A stretch of 13,420 bases of DNA, taken from contig JBEIRK010000074.1 of the NCBI GenBank assembly GCA_040376005.1, forward strand, positions 1-13,420, in the 5' to 3' direction. Positions within the stretch are counted from its first letter, which is position 1, and each line of letters starts with the position of its first letter. Positions 1 to 7,385 of this stretch are shown in pieces. A program made the translations under genes and the position numbers. The notes under the pieces are model-generated. The model saw only the letters and a program-made list of their open reading frames with translations. It ran no database searches and had not been told where the DNA came from. This stretch comes from JAGXTF01 sp040376005 (GTDB lineage Bacteria > Bacteroidota > Bacteroidia > NS11-12g > UBA955).

Positions 1-543
1 CGCATGCAACAACCCAAACATTTGATTGAATACCACAATCAAGCTCAGTATCAATATCTACATGACCTACTTTCCCTGCATTGCGAAGAAACTTTCTTCT
101 CTTCTAATTCAGAACAAACATTCAATACAAAATCAATAAATATCCTTAGTGATTTAAACAAATACAAAGGACATGGACCCATATCTGGCATACTAAGTGC
201 ACTAGAACAAACGCAATCCCCTCTATTGGTTTTGCCTTGTGATATGCCATTTATAAGTACAGACACAATAGAACATTTATTCGAAAAAAGAGACATAAGC
301 TCTTTGGCAACTGTATATAAAAACCCAACAACAGGATTTACAGAGCCATTATTAGGCATATACGAGTTGCCTATTTTAAGTCCACTACAGCAATGGTTTG
401 AGGAAGGGAATTACAGCTTGCGCAAATTCATAGACTCGCAGCGGGCGTCGTATGTTACCCCTGGGTCAAATTTGGAGTTATTTTCAGCCAACACACCCGA
501 AGAAATGGAAGAGGCCCTGTTAATTCTCAAATCTATGCGTTAA
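1..543 (+). CDS. mobA: Molybdenum cofactor guanylyltransferase MobA, 5' end missing
   Basis: MobA transfers GMP from GTP to molybdopterin in the cytoplasm, giving the MGD form used by formate dehydrogenases. The frame is open from base 1, and the ATG at position 4 is not a start: the first codons read RMQQPKHL, the place of the family motif RMGxDKxL, so about 15-20 residues with the GG-x-S part of the nucleotide-binding loop lie upstream of the window. The conserved Lys of that motif is kept, but the Gly and Asp are replaced by Gln and Pro, which is unusual. Further along are a KGHGPISGI segment (family GPLAGI) and LPCDMPF, the metal-binding D-x-P motif of the nucleotidyltransferase fold. The stop at 541-543 is 9 nt before fdhD, so the two are probably cotranscribed, and both act on the same cofactor. 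Identity is confident; activity is less so because of the altered motif. Confidence 0.85.
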   Translation, partial: RMQQPKHLIEYHNQAQYQYLHDLLSLHCEETFFSSNSEQTFNTKSINILSDLNKYKGHGPISGILSALEQTQSPLLVLPCDMPFISTDTIEHLFEKRDISSLATVYKNPTTGFTEPLLGIYELPILSPLQQWFEEGNYSLRKFIDSQRASYVTPGSNLELFSANTPEEMEEALLILKSMR

Positions 544-552
544 ATTGGCAGT

Positions 553-1389
553 GTGAATTCAAATTTGGGTATAAAAACCTTCCCTATTTTCCGCATGGGT
601 GAGCATAAAGAATCAATGGATGACACCCTATCTGTTGAGGAGCCATTAGAGATTAGTTTAGCAACCGATGGCAATCTCCCTGAAAAGGTAAGCATTACCA
701 TGCGAACTCCCGGCCATGATAAAGAATTGGCTGCAGGTTTTTTGTTTACGGAAGGCATACTCACATCAGTATCACAAATTCAGAACATCGCACATACCCA
801 AACCTTGCCAGGCGCAGAGAGCAATACCTTGCTTGTAACCCTCAATGCGCATCAAAAAATTGCAACAGATGCTTTAAAAAGGAACTTTTACACCACCTCC
901 AGTTGCGGCGTATGTGGCAAGGCCAGCATTGATGCCATTCAAACTGTGAGCCTGTTTAATACCCAAGAAAAACCTAGAATAAAAGTAAGGGCAGCCTTGT
1001 TAAAAACACTACCAGACCAGTTGAGGAAAGCACAAGCGGCATTCAATCAAACAGGCGGTATACATGCCAGTGGCTTATTTGATTTGGAAGGCAATTTATT
1101 GGCATTGCGCGAGGATGTGGGAAGACACAATGCCTTGGACAAAGTAATTGGCAGTCAATTTTTACTGGGCAATGTTCCACTGTTTCACCATATTTTGTTG
1201 CTTTCGGGCAGGGCCAGTTTTGAACTTATTCAAAAAGCCGCCATGGCAGGAATACAGGTAGTTTGCGCGGTAGGTGCACCTAGCAGTTTAGCTGTAGAGA
1301 CGGCGCAGCGATTTGGAATCTGCCTGATTGGATTTTTAAAGCATGACCGTTTTAATATTTATACCCAACAGGAATGTATTGAACCATAA
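553..1389 (+). CDS. fdhD: Formate dehydrogenase accessory sulfurtransferase FdhD
   Basis: FdhD carries sulfur from the cysteine desulfurase IscS to the bis-MGD molybdenum cofactor, a step needed for active formate dehydrogenase; it is cytoplasmic. The 278-residue protein is full length. Visible family motifs are VEEPLEI (residues 28-34), SSCGVCGKA with the CGVC pair at 118-121 that carries the sulfur, TGGIHASG (167-174), REDVGRHNALDK (186-197) and LLLSGRASFEL (215-225). The start used is GTG at 553, since it leaves a normal N-terminus before the PIFR-x-GE segment; the next in-frame ATG at 595 would cut into that segment. The gene follows mobA by 9 nt, so cofactor maturation for a formate dehydrogenase is the shared role. 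The final codons overlap a promoter-like box for the next gene. Confidence 0.95.
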   Translation: MNSNLGIKTFPIFRMGEHKESMDDTLSVEEPLEISLATDGNLPEKVSITMRTPGHDKELAAGFLFTEGILTSVSQIQNIAHTQTLPGAESNTLLVTLNAHQKIATDALKRNFYTTSSCGVCGKASIDAIQTVSLFNTQEKPRIKVRAALLKTLPDQLRKAQAAFNQTGGIHASGLFDLEGNLLALREDVGRHNALDKVIGSQFLLGNVPLFHHILLLSGRASFELIQKAAMAGIQVVCAVGAPSSLAVETAQRFGICLIGFLKHDRFNIYTQQECIEP

Positions 1390-1394
1390 ATTTG
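1387..1394 (+). promoter_or_regulatory. Promoter -7 box TAAATTTG for the potassium channel gene
   Basis: TAAATTTG matches the Bacteroidota -7 consensus TAnnTTTG exactly and overlaps the fdhD stop codon. It lies 35 nt upstream of the preferred ATG at 1430. No TTTG is found at the usual 19-21 nt upstream, so this is a one-element match. Confidence 0.4.
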
Positions 1395-1429
1395 CTTCGC
1401 ATATCCTTGAACTTAAAAATACCCAACCC

Positions 1430-2431
1430 ATGGCCTTAAAGATAAAAGCAAAAGAACTCGGATTTGGAACCTTAGCAGCAAAAAATGGTCAGCGCTTCAT
1501 GAATGCTGATGGGACTGCAAACGTTGAAAGGCGCGGCGGCCCTTGGATGAGTGTGAGTGATTTATTTCACAAACTCACCACCATGAAATGGCGGAAATTT
1601 GCAAGCATAATCCTTGTCGCTTACGTTTTGGCAAATCTCCTTTTTGCAAGCATTTTTTATAAAATCGGGATTCAGCATATTGGTGTGGAACCTACAGGTA
1701 AATTCTCCACTGATTTTACAGAAGCCTTCTTCTTCTCTACCCAGTGTTTCACCACCATCGGATTTGGCAGGGTCAATCCACAAAACTTCGCGGCCAATTC
1801 CGTAGCGAGTATTGAAGGCTTAATTGGTTTGTTATCATTAGCGATTGCAACAGGTTTGCTTTACGGCAGGTTTAGCCGACCGGTGGCACAATTGGTACAC
1901 AGCAATAACATTTTGATTGCACCCTACCGAGGCGACCAAAAAGCATTGATGTTTCGAATCGCCAGCACCCGAAAACAAAGCTTACTTATAGAAAATAGTG
2001 TATCTGTTTCCATGGGTATTAATATTGAAGAGCACGGACAATTAAGGCGCCGTTTTTTTGTGTTGGAACTTGAACTGGATAAAATTAATTTTCTCAATTT
2101 AAGCTGGACCATTGTGCATCCTATTACCGAAGGGAGTCCACTATGGGGAAGGAGTATAGAAGAATTAATTCAAGGCCGTGCTGAGTTTATTATCCTGTTT
2201 AAAGCTATGGAAGAAACCACCAGCCAAGTTGTAATCGATCGCTTCAGTTATTTTACAGAAGAGATTATTTGGGGTGCGAATTTCATTTCAGCCATTGGTA
2301 CTAGAGAAGATGGCAAACCCGTTATGGACCTAAATAAAATTGGTTTATATGAGATGGTAGAATTGCCCAAAGCCATAGGGGAAACCGAGGCAAGTATCAT
2401 TGAGCAGGTTTCTGCTGCAGCTGGGGCTTAA
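1430..2431 (+). CDS. Inward-rectifier-type potassium channel (KirBac family)
   Basis: A tetrameric K+ channel of the inner membrane with the Kir layout. Counting from ATG 1430 (333 residues): a short N-terminus with FGTLAAKNGQRF and NADGTANVERRG, like the slide-helix lead-in of KirBac proteins; membrane helix 1 at about 57-78; a pore loop with selectivity filter TTIGFG at 108-113; membrane helix 2 at about 124-146; then the cytoplasmic immunoglobulin-like domain to about 315, with RKQSLLIENSVSV and SWTIVHPITEGSPL segments typical of Kir gating domains. The filter has GFG where most K+ channels have GYG; Kir6-type channels also have GFG, so selectivity is probably kept. The frame can be extended to an ATG at 1343 inside fdhD, but homology begins around the 1430 ATG, and a TAnnTTTG box lies between the two. 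No sensor or regulator gene is adjacent. Confidence 0.9.
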   Translation: MALKIKAKELGFGTLAAKNGQRFMNADGTANVERRGGPWMSVSDLFHKLTTMKWRKFASIILVAYVLANLLFASIFYKIGIQHIGVEPTGKFSTDFTEAFFFSTQCFTTIGFGRVNPQNFAANSVASIEGLIGLLSLAIATGLLYGRFSRPVAQLVHSNNILIAPYRGDQKALMFRIASTRKQSLLIENSVSVSMGINIEEHGQLRRRFFVLELELDKINFLNLSWTIVHPITEGSPLWGRSIEELIQGRAEFIILFKAMEETTSQVVIDRFSYFTEEIIWGANFISAIGTREDGKPVMDLNKIGLYEMVELPKAIGETEASIIEQVSAAAGA

Positions 2432-2440
2432 GTAAAAAAA

Positions 2441-2448
2441 TATATTTA
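2441..2448 (+). promoter_or_regulatory. Possible weak -7 box TATATTTA before the YitT-family gene
   Basis: TATATTTA differs from TAnnTTTG in the last base and sits 14 nt before the ATG at 2463 in the 31-nt gap after the channel gene. No -33 TTTG is found at the usual spacing. Read-through from the channel gene is equally possible. Confidence 0.22.
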
Positions 2449-2462
2449 CAGTACTAAAATTT

Positions 2463-3452
2463 ATGAGAAAACAGAATAATGGCATTTGGAAAAGTATCAT
2501 TATCCAAACGATCTTACGTTTTAAATTCGGACATAAAAAACCCGCGAGTGAATATACCCCTTATGAAATAGCCAAGGGGCATAAAGAATTGATCATAACG
2601 CTGAGACGGCATTTTTGGGACACAGTGCTTATAACTCTTGGCATATTCTCAGCCTCCTTTGGATTTAAAGGTTTCCTCTTAACCAATCATTTTATAGACG
2701 GTGGTGCCACGGGCATTTCATTGTTGATAGCCGCTGTTACGAAAATACCTTTGTATTATTTGATCTTAATCGTGAATACGCCATTCATTATTATGGCATA
2801 CAATATCATGGGACGAACTTTTGCGATTAAAACCGTCCTTGCCATTATAGGATTGAGTTTATGCCTTGCATTTGTAACATTCCCTAACATAACAAACGAT
2901 AATTTATTGGTAGCTATTTTTGGAGGTTTTTTCCTCGGGGCAGGAATTGGATTCGCAGTGAGAGGCGGCTGTGTCATTGATGGAACGGAGGTTTTGGCCA
3001 TTTATTTAAGTCGGAAAATAGGCACTACAATTGGCGATATTATTATTCTTATAAATATAACCATCTTTTCAACTGCCGCTTATTTCTTAGGATTGGAAAT
3101 AGCCATGTATTCACTAATCACCTATTTGGCAGCATCCAAAACCCTAGATTTCTTTATTGAAGGGATAGAAGAATACATTGGTGTAACCATAATCTCTAGC
3201 CACAGCGAGGAAATCCGACAAATGATTATCCATAAACTCGGACGGGGTGTAACTGTGTACAGTGGAAAAAAAGGATATGGCAAGCGGGGCGAAACCAAAG
3301 ACACTGAAATAATTTATACGGTAATCACACGTTTGGAAATCAACAAACTGAATACCGAATTAGAAAAAATAGAGCCCCATGCTTTTGTAGTGATGAACCG
3401 TGTAAAAGACACCAAGGGTGGTATGATTAAAAAAAGGAGACTTCAGCATTAA
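2463..3452 (+). CDS. YitT-family membrane protein (YitT repeats plus C-terminal DUF2179)
   Basis: A 329-residue inner-membrane protein of the YitT family, whose biochemical function is not established. A basic, soluble N-terminus of about 50 residues is followed by five to six hydrophobic segments (about 53-73, 83-113, 120-140, 147-166, 188-208, 212-226). The family-typical stretch FLLTNHFIDGGATGIS (71-86) is repeated in diverged form as VRGGCVIDGTEVLAIYLSRK (166-185), the internal duplication seen in this family. The C-terminus from about 236 (EYIGVTIISSHSEEIRQMI, then GRGVTVYSGKKGY) is a DUF2179 domain, thought to be a cytoplasmic ligand-binding module. ATG 2463 is the first good start after the channel stop. 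The downstream gene begins 2 nt after the stop, so they are probably one transcript. Confidence 0.88.
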   Translation: MRKQNNGIWKSIIIQTILRFKFGHKKPASEYTPYEIAKGHKELIITLRRHFWDTVLITLGIFSASFGFKGFLLTNHFIDGGATGISLLIAAVTKIPLYYLILIVNTPFIIMAYNIMGRTFAIKTVLAIIGLSLCLAFVTFPNITNDNLLVAIFGGFFLGAGIGFAVRGGCVIDGTEVLAIYLSRKIGTTIGDIIILINITIFSTAAYFLGLEIAMYSLITYLAASKTLDFFIEGIEEYIGVTIISSHSEEIRQMIIHKLGRGVTVYSGKKGYGKRGETKDTEIIYTVITRLEINKLNTELEKIEPHAFVVMNRVKDTKGGMIKKRRLQH

Positions 3453-3454
3453 AC

Positions 3455-3974
3455 ATGGACACGCCTAATAACCCAATTGAAATCACCACACACATAGGAC
3501 TTTTGGCACACCTGCCGGGCATGCATTACATGTTTATTCCTGCGCATGTCATCCAGCACTTTGGGAGTGGATTTAAAAAAAGGTTGATAGCCACAGTAAA
3601 CAACAATTTTCAATGGCAATGTGGGCTCATGTCTTTAGGTGAAGGCAATGCATACATTTCTATTTCTAAGGACAAAATGAAGAAAGCTAGGCTAGAAAAT
3701 GGCAGCACCATTCATTTGAAATTAGAAATTGACGACAGCAGATACGGACTCCCTGTTCCCGAAGAATTTAACATTGTGATAGAACAAGACCCTGAAGCAG
3801 CCCTGCGTTTCGAGATGCTATCTGCAGGCATGCAGCGCTATATTCTAGCTTATGTGGGATCCCGACAAACGCATAGAACGCGCTATTCTGCTCGTGCGCA
3901 ATTTGGTGCAACAACAAGAAGGCCAGGAGAGTTTTAGAGAAATGCTAGGCTTGCCTAGAAATCGGGAACTCTGA
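3455..3974 (+). pseudogene. DUF1905/OmdA (YdeI-like) protein, frame broken by one extra base
   Basis: Codons from ATG 3455 give an N-terminal DUF1905 domain (HVIQHFGSGFKKRLIATVNN, then YISISKDKMKKARLENG) followed by the start of a YdeI/OmdA-type segment, LSAGMQRYILAYVGS. The frame then turns into an unlikely tail and stops at 3935-3937. If one C is dropped from the CCC at 3861-3863, the reading continues as GSDKRIERAILLV, NLVQQQEGQESF and GLPRNREL to a stop at 3972-3974. That is the Lys/Arg-Ile-Glu-Lys/Arg helix ending normal for this family, with a total near 172 residues. The gene therefore looks intact apart from one inserted base. It could be a sequencing error in a C run, a recent mutation, or much less likely a +1 ribosomal shift at UCC-CGA. 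YdeI relatives have been linked to resistance to cationic peptides, but the role here is unknown. Confidence 0.7.
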
Positions 3975-3989
3975 TGAAAATAATTTTCA
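3975..3989. repeat. Odd palindrome TGAAAATAATTTTCA between the DUF1905 gene and purB
   Basis: Seven-base arms around a single central A, beginning directly after the restored stop codon at 3972-3974 and 52 nt upstream of the purB -7 box. It is AT-rich with no loop or U-run, so it is a poor terminator; an operator half-site pair is possible but unsupported. Confidence 0.35.
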
Positions 3990-4041
3990 ACAATCTTCTG
4001 CGGAGATACTTGATGCCTGCCTTCTGCTAATGTACAGTTTG

Positions 4042-4049
4042 TATCTTTG
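4042..4049 (+). promoter_or_regulatory. purB promoter -7 box TATCTTTG, 7 nt before the ATG
   Basis: An exact TAnnTTTG match, separated from ATG 4057 by only ccacaat. Since transcription in this phylum starts a few bases after the box, the purB mRNA would have almost no leader. No TTTG lies at the expected -33 position. Confidence 0.6.
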
Positions 4050-4056
4050 CCACAAT

Positions 4057-5418
4057 ATGGAACTCACTCCGCTGCATGCTATTTCTCCAGTTGACGGGCG
4101 CTACCGTAAAAACACAGAGGTGCTTTCGCCGTATTTTTCTGAAGCCGGACTCATTCGGTATCGCATATTCGTTGAAATAGAATATCTCATTGCATTGGCA
4201 GAGTTGCCGGTTCCAGGTGTGAATTTCTCTGCACTGCTTTCTAAAGCAGCCATCTTGCGCCAGTGGGTAAAGCAGTTGGATGAGGAGACCATATTGCGCG
4301 TAAAGGAAATCGAAAAAACCACAAATCACGATGTGAAAGCCGTGGAATACGCCATTAAAGAGAAATTAGATGCTGAAGGGCTTTCTGAATACCGTGAATG
4401 GGTGCATTTTGGACTCACATCACAAGACATCAACAACACAGCGGTGCCACTTTCCTTAAAAGACGCTTTACACCAAGCTGTAATCCCTCAATTGGAAAAA
4501 ATCATAGGCAAACTGCGTGATTTTTCTAAAGATTGGGCAGAAATAAGCATGTTGGCCCGCACCCATGGACAACCCGCATCTCCCACCCGTTTGGGCAAGG
4601 AAATTATGGTTTTTGTAAACCGATTGGAGGTGCAGCTTGCTGCCTTAAAGCAAATCCCTCATTCTGCGAAGTTTGGTGGAGCAACAGGAAATTTCAATGC
4701 TCATCATATCGCATTTCCTAAGATCAATTGGGAGCAATTTGCTGCCAATTTTTTAAGTCAAAAACTTGGTTTGCAGCGCAGTGAAATCACTACCCAGATT
4801 GAGCATTACGACAACATGGCTGCCATTTGTGATGCGCAGAAACGCATACACAATATCTTGATTGATTTTTGCAGAGACATGTGGTCTTACATCAGTATGG
4901 AATATTTCAAGCAAAAAATCAAAGAGGGCGAAATTGGGAGCAGCGCCATGCCACATAAAGTCAATCCTATTGACTTTGAAAATGCAGAAGGAAACTTGGG
5001 CGTATCCAATGCCATTCTTGAGCACTTAAGCAGCAAGCTCCCCATAAGCAGACTGCAAAGAGATTTAACAGACAGTACGGTACTGCGCAATTTGGGTGTG
5101 CCCTTTGCACACAGTCTCATTGCCTTTGCCAGCATACTCCGCGGCCTCGACAAACTCTTGTTAAATAAGGACGCAATAGACCGCGATTTGGACAACAACT
5201 GGGCTGTAGTAGCAGAAGCCATTCAAACCGTATTGAGACGTGAAAACTATCCCAATCCCTATGAGGCGTTAAAATCTCTCACCAGGACGAATGAAAAGAT
5301 GTCGCAACACACCTTTTCTGCCTTTATTGATGGCCTAGATGTAAGCGAAGACATCAAAGCAGAATTGCGCCAAATCACCCCATTTACCTATACAGGAATT
5401 GTCTCAATTGCTGAATAA
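4057..5418 (+). CDS. purB: Adenylosuccinate lyase PurB
   Basis: PurB cleaves fumarate from SAICAR in IMP synthesis and from adenylosuccinate in AMP synthesis, in the cytoplasm as a homotetramer. The 453-residue protein is complete and of the E. coli type. From ATG 4057: HAISPVDGRY (6-15), TSQDINNTA near 121-129, ARTHGQPASPTRLGKE with the catalytic-acid His at 170, and the fumarase/aspartase-superfamily signature GSSAMPHKVNP at 294-304, where Ser295 or Ser296 is the catalytic base on the mobile loop. An in-frame ATG at 4030 lies upstream of the promoter box at 4042-4049, so it cannot be the start if that promoter is used. The methionine at 4057 begins MELTPLHAISP, as expected for the family. 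The 3' end overlaps the longest form of the next gene by 20 nt. Confidence 0.97.
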   Translation: MELTPLHAISPVDGRYRKNTEVLSPYFSEAGLIRYRIFVEIEYLIALAELPVPGVNFSALLSKAAILRQWVKQLDEETILRVKEIEKTTNHDVKAVEYAIKEKLDAEGLSEYREWVHFGLTSQDINNTAVPLSLKDALHQAVIPQLEKIIGKLRDFSKDWAEISMLARTHGQPASPTRLGKEIMVFVNRLEVQLAALKQIPHSAKFGGATGNFNAHHIAFPKINWEQFAANFLSQKLGLQRSEITTQIEHYDNMAAICDAQKRIHNILIDFCRDMWSYISMEYFKQKIKEGEIGSSAMPHKVNPIDFENAEGNLGVSNAILEHLSSKLPISRLQRDLTDSTVLRNLGVPFAHSLIAFASILRGLDKLLLNKDAIDRDLDNNWAVVAEAIQTVLRRENYPNPYEALKSLTRTNEKMSQHTFSAFIDGLDVSEDIKAELRQITPFTYTGIVSIAE

Positions 5419-7384
5419 CATACGTTCGTTAGCCTTTCCTAAGTGGTTGAAAAGACTTGGCTACCTATGTCTTGGCCTCATCTTTCTTGCCTTATTGGCT
5501 TGGTTTAGTTTGAGGAATTATGCCTTATCCAAAGCATGGGATAAAGCCGTAAGCAAAATGCAGTCGAAAGGATATGTTCTTTCTTGTGAAAAAAAGTCCT
5601 TTTCGGGCTGGTTTACTTTAGATTTTGAAAACACCCAACTCTCCCTCAAGAGAGATACCCTGCTCTATTGCAAAAAACTTGAAGCGGGCATTAGCCTTTG
5701 GAAAACCATTTGGAATGGCCCCAGTCTCTCTAGTCTGAACCTAGAAGGCACGCGTATTTCACTTATAAACGACAGCAGTTATTGCAACTATTGCCAACTC
5801 CAAGGGCAAAAAGATTCAAGTGAAACAAAAAGTGATTCCGACGACCCTTTGGTGCAGCGCGTTTTTGACCTCGTTAAAAGAACGGTAGCCAAAATACCGG
5901 GTGAGTTGGTGCTAAAAGATTTCCGTTTTCAATATGCCGATACTTTGGGAAGCAGCGGGATGCGCATTCCTGAAGTGAATTACTCCGGCAAAGAGCTATT
6001 GGGCGAACTCTATTTTATTGAGAACAACAATGAAGCTGGATTTAAAATCAGTGGTGATTTTGACCGCCGGAATCTCACTGGAAAACTCCTGATTAAGCCA
6101 GCCATGACCAAATGGGTTGAACTACCCGGTTTAAAAAGGCGCCTCGGAATTGCAGCAGGCTTTGAAAGCGCAGAGTTCATGCTTGAAGAACTCGATATGA
6201 AGCGCGGGGTGCTGAATGTTATTGCCGATGGTCATTTTAAGGGAATTACCATTGATGACCGCAGGATTGCTGATACCAGTGTTATTGTTCGTGAATGCAG
6301 TGGAAAGTTAGTAGCGCACTTTGGTGAAGATTTTCTAGAAATTGACAGCAATACCGAACTGACATTAAATAAAATAAAAACCAATTTATATGCCCGTGCA
6401 GACTTGGGCGCGCACAAGGCCTATACCTTAAAATTTAAGGCGCAGAAAACCCAATCGAAAGGCTTTTTTGCCTCCCTACCTACTGGAATGTTTGCCAACC
6501 TAGAAGGCATACAGACAACGGGTGAGCTAGAATATTTGTTGTACGTACATTTGGACGACAAAGACCCCTATGCCGCTGTCTTAGAAAGCGAGCTTAAACC
6601 CTATAATTTCAAAATTACAGGCATGGGGAAAACGGATTTAAGGAAAATGAATGGCTCATTTACCCATACGTTTTTCGAAAAAGGCAAGGCCGTTCGTTCT
6701 TTTGTAGTTGGGCCTTCCAATCCATCATTTACCCCATTAGATCTTATTCCTGAAGTACTGAAGAATGCAGTTATGACAGGCGAAGATCCCGCCTTCTTTG
6801 GTCATAATGGTTTTTACAAAGAGGCATTTAGACAAAGTTTGGCGCGCAATTATGTAGCTAGAAGATTTGCCCGTGGCGGCAGCACCATTAGCATGCAATT
6901 GGTGAAAAATGTCTTTTTAAGCCGCAAAAAAACCTTGGCTCGAAAAGTAGAAGAAGTGCTGATTGTATGGCTGATTGAAAGCCAAAGACTCACCTCTAAA
7001 TCAAGAATGTTTGAAGTGTATTTAAATGTAATTGAATGGGGACCTGGGGTATTTGGAATCGGAGAAGCTGCACCCTTCTACTTCAATAAACCCGCATCGC
7101 AATTGTTGCCTCTAGAGTCTGCATTTCTGGCAAGCATCGTACCTAGACCCAAGCATTATCAGTATTTTCTAGACAGCACTGGGCAAGTGAGTAACCGAAA
7201 TTGGAATTTTGTAGCCATTCGAAATCGAATGATACAAAAAGGTATGATAGATGCCAGGGACAGCGCCAGCTTTAATGTAAAAATAACAGGTCCAGCTTCG
7301 CGTTATTTACAACCCAAAATCCAAGATTCAGCTCTAATAGTAAGTCCGCTTACCTTGTCTGAAGGGATACTCGAGGAGGAATAA
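5399..7384 (+). CDS. Membrane-anchored peptidoglycan glycosyltransferase (GT51) with AsmA-like N-terminal region
   Basis: A monofunctional glycosyltransferase that polymerises lipid II glycan strands on the periplasmic side of the inner membrane. Numbered from TTG 5399 (661 residues): one membrane helix at about 20-38; a 400-residue extracytoplasmic region of beta-rich pattern with AsmA-like phrasing (FSGWFTLDFENTQLSL, then SSLNLEGTRISLI); and a GT51 domain at about 445-590. GT51 motifs are GEDPAFFGHNGF with catalytic Glu462, RGGSTISMQLVKN (492-504), EVYLNVIEWGPGVFGI (539-554), and ESAFLASIVPRPKHY. There is no transpeptidase domain, so it resembles MtgA with a large added N-terminus. The start is uncertain: no ATG exists near the 5' end, and TTG at 5399, 5408 or 5447 are all possible; the last begins just before the membrane helix and avoids the purB overlap. 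Close linkage suggests cotranscription with purB. Confidence 0.88.
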   Translation: MSQLLNNIRSLAFPKWLKRLGYLCLGLIFLALLAWFSLRNYALSKAWDKAVSKMQSKGYVLSCEKKSFSGWFTLDFENTQLSLKRDTLLYCKKLEAGISLWKTIWNGPSLSSLNLEGTRISLINDSSYCNYCQLQGQKDSSETKSDSDDPLVQRVFDLVKRTVAKIPGELVLKDFRFQYADTLGSSGMRIPEVNYSGKELLGELYFIENNNEAGFKISGDFDRRNLTGKLLIKPAMTKWVELPGLKRRLGIAAGFESAEFMLEELDMKRGVLNVIADGHFKGITIDDRRIADTSVIVRECSGKLVAHFGEDFLEIDSNTELTLNKIKTNLYARADLGAHKAYTLKFKAQKTQSKGFFASLPTGMFANLEGIQTTGELEYLLYVHLDDKDPYAAVLESELKPYNFKITGMGKTDLRKMNGSFTHTFFEKGKAVRSFVVGPSNPSFTPLDLIPEVLKNAVMTGEDPAFFGHNGFYKEAFRQSLARNYVARRFARGGSTISMQLVKNVFLSRKKTLARKVEEVLIVWLIESQRLTSKSRMFEVYLNVIEWGPGVFGIGEAAPFYFNKPASQLLPLESAFLASIVPRPKHYQYFLDSTGQVSNRNWNFVAIRNRMIQKGMIDARDSASFNVKITGPASRYLQPKIQDSALIVSPLTLSEGILEEE

Positions 7385-7385
7385 C

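Noticed and set aside
1343..1429. Upstream extension of the potassium channel gene to an ATG inside fdhD
   Set aside because: The extra 29 residues resemble no Kir N-terminus, overlap fdhD by 47 nt, and include a TAnnTTTG box at 1387-1394; ATG 1430 is better.
3943..3956. Inverted repeat CTAGGC-TT-GCCTAG
   Set aside because: It lies within the restored coding sequence of the DUF1905 gene (GLPRN), and a 2-base spacer would make a poor hairpin.
4030..4056. Upstream ATG for purB
   Set aside because: It precedes the -7 box at 4042-4049 and would add MYSLYLCHN, which the family does not have.
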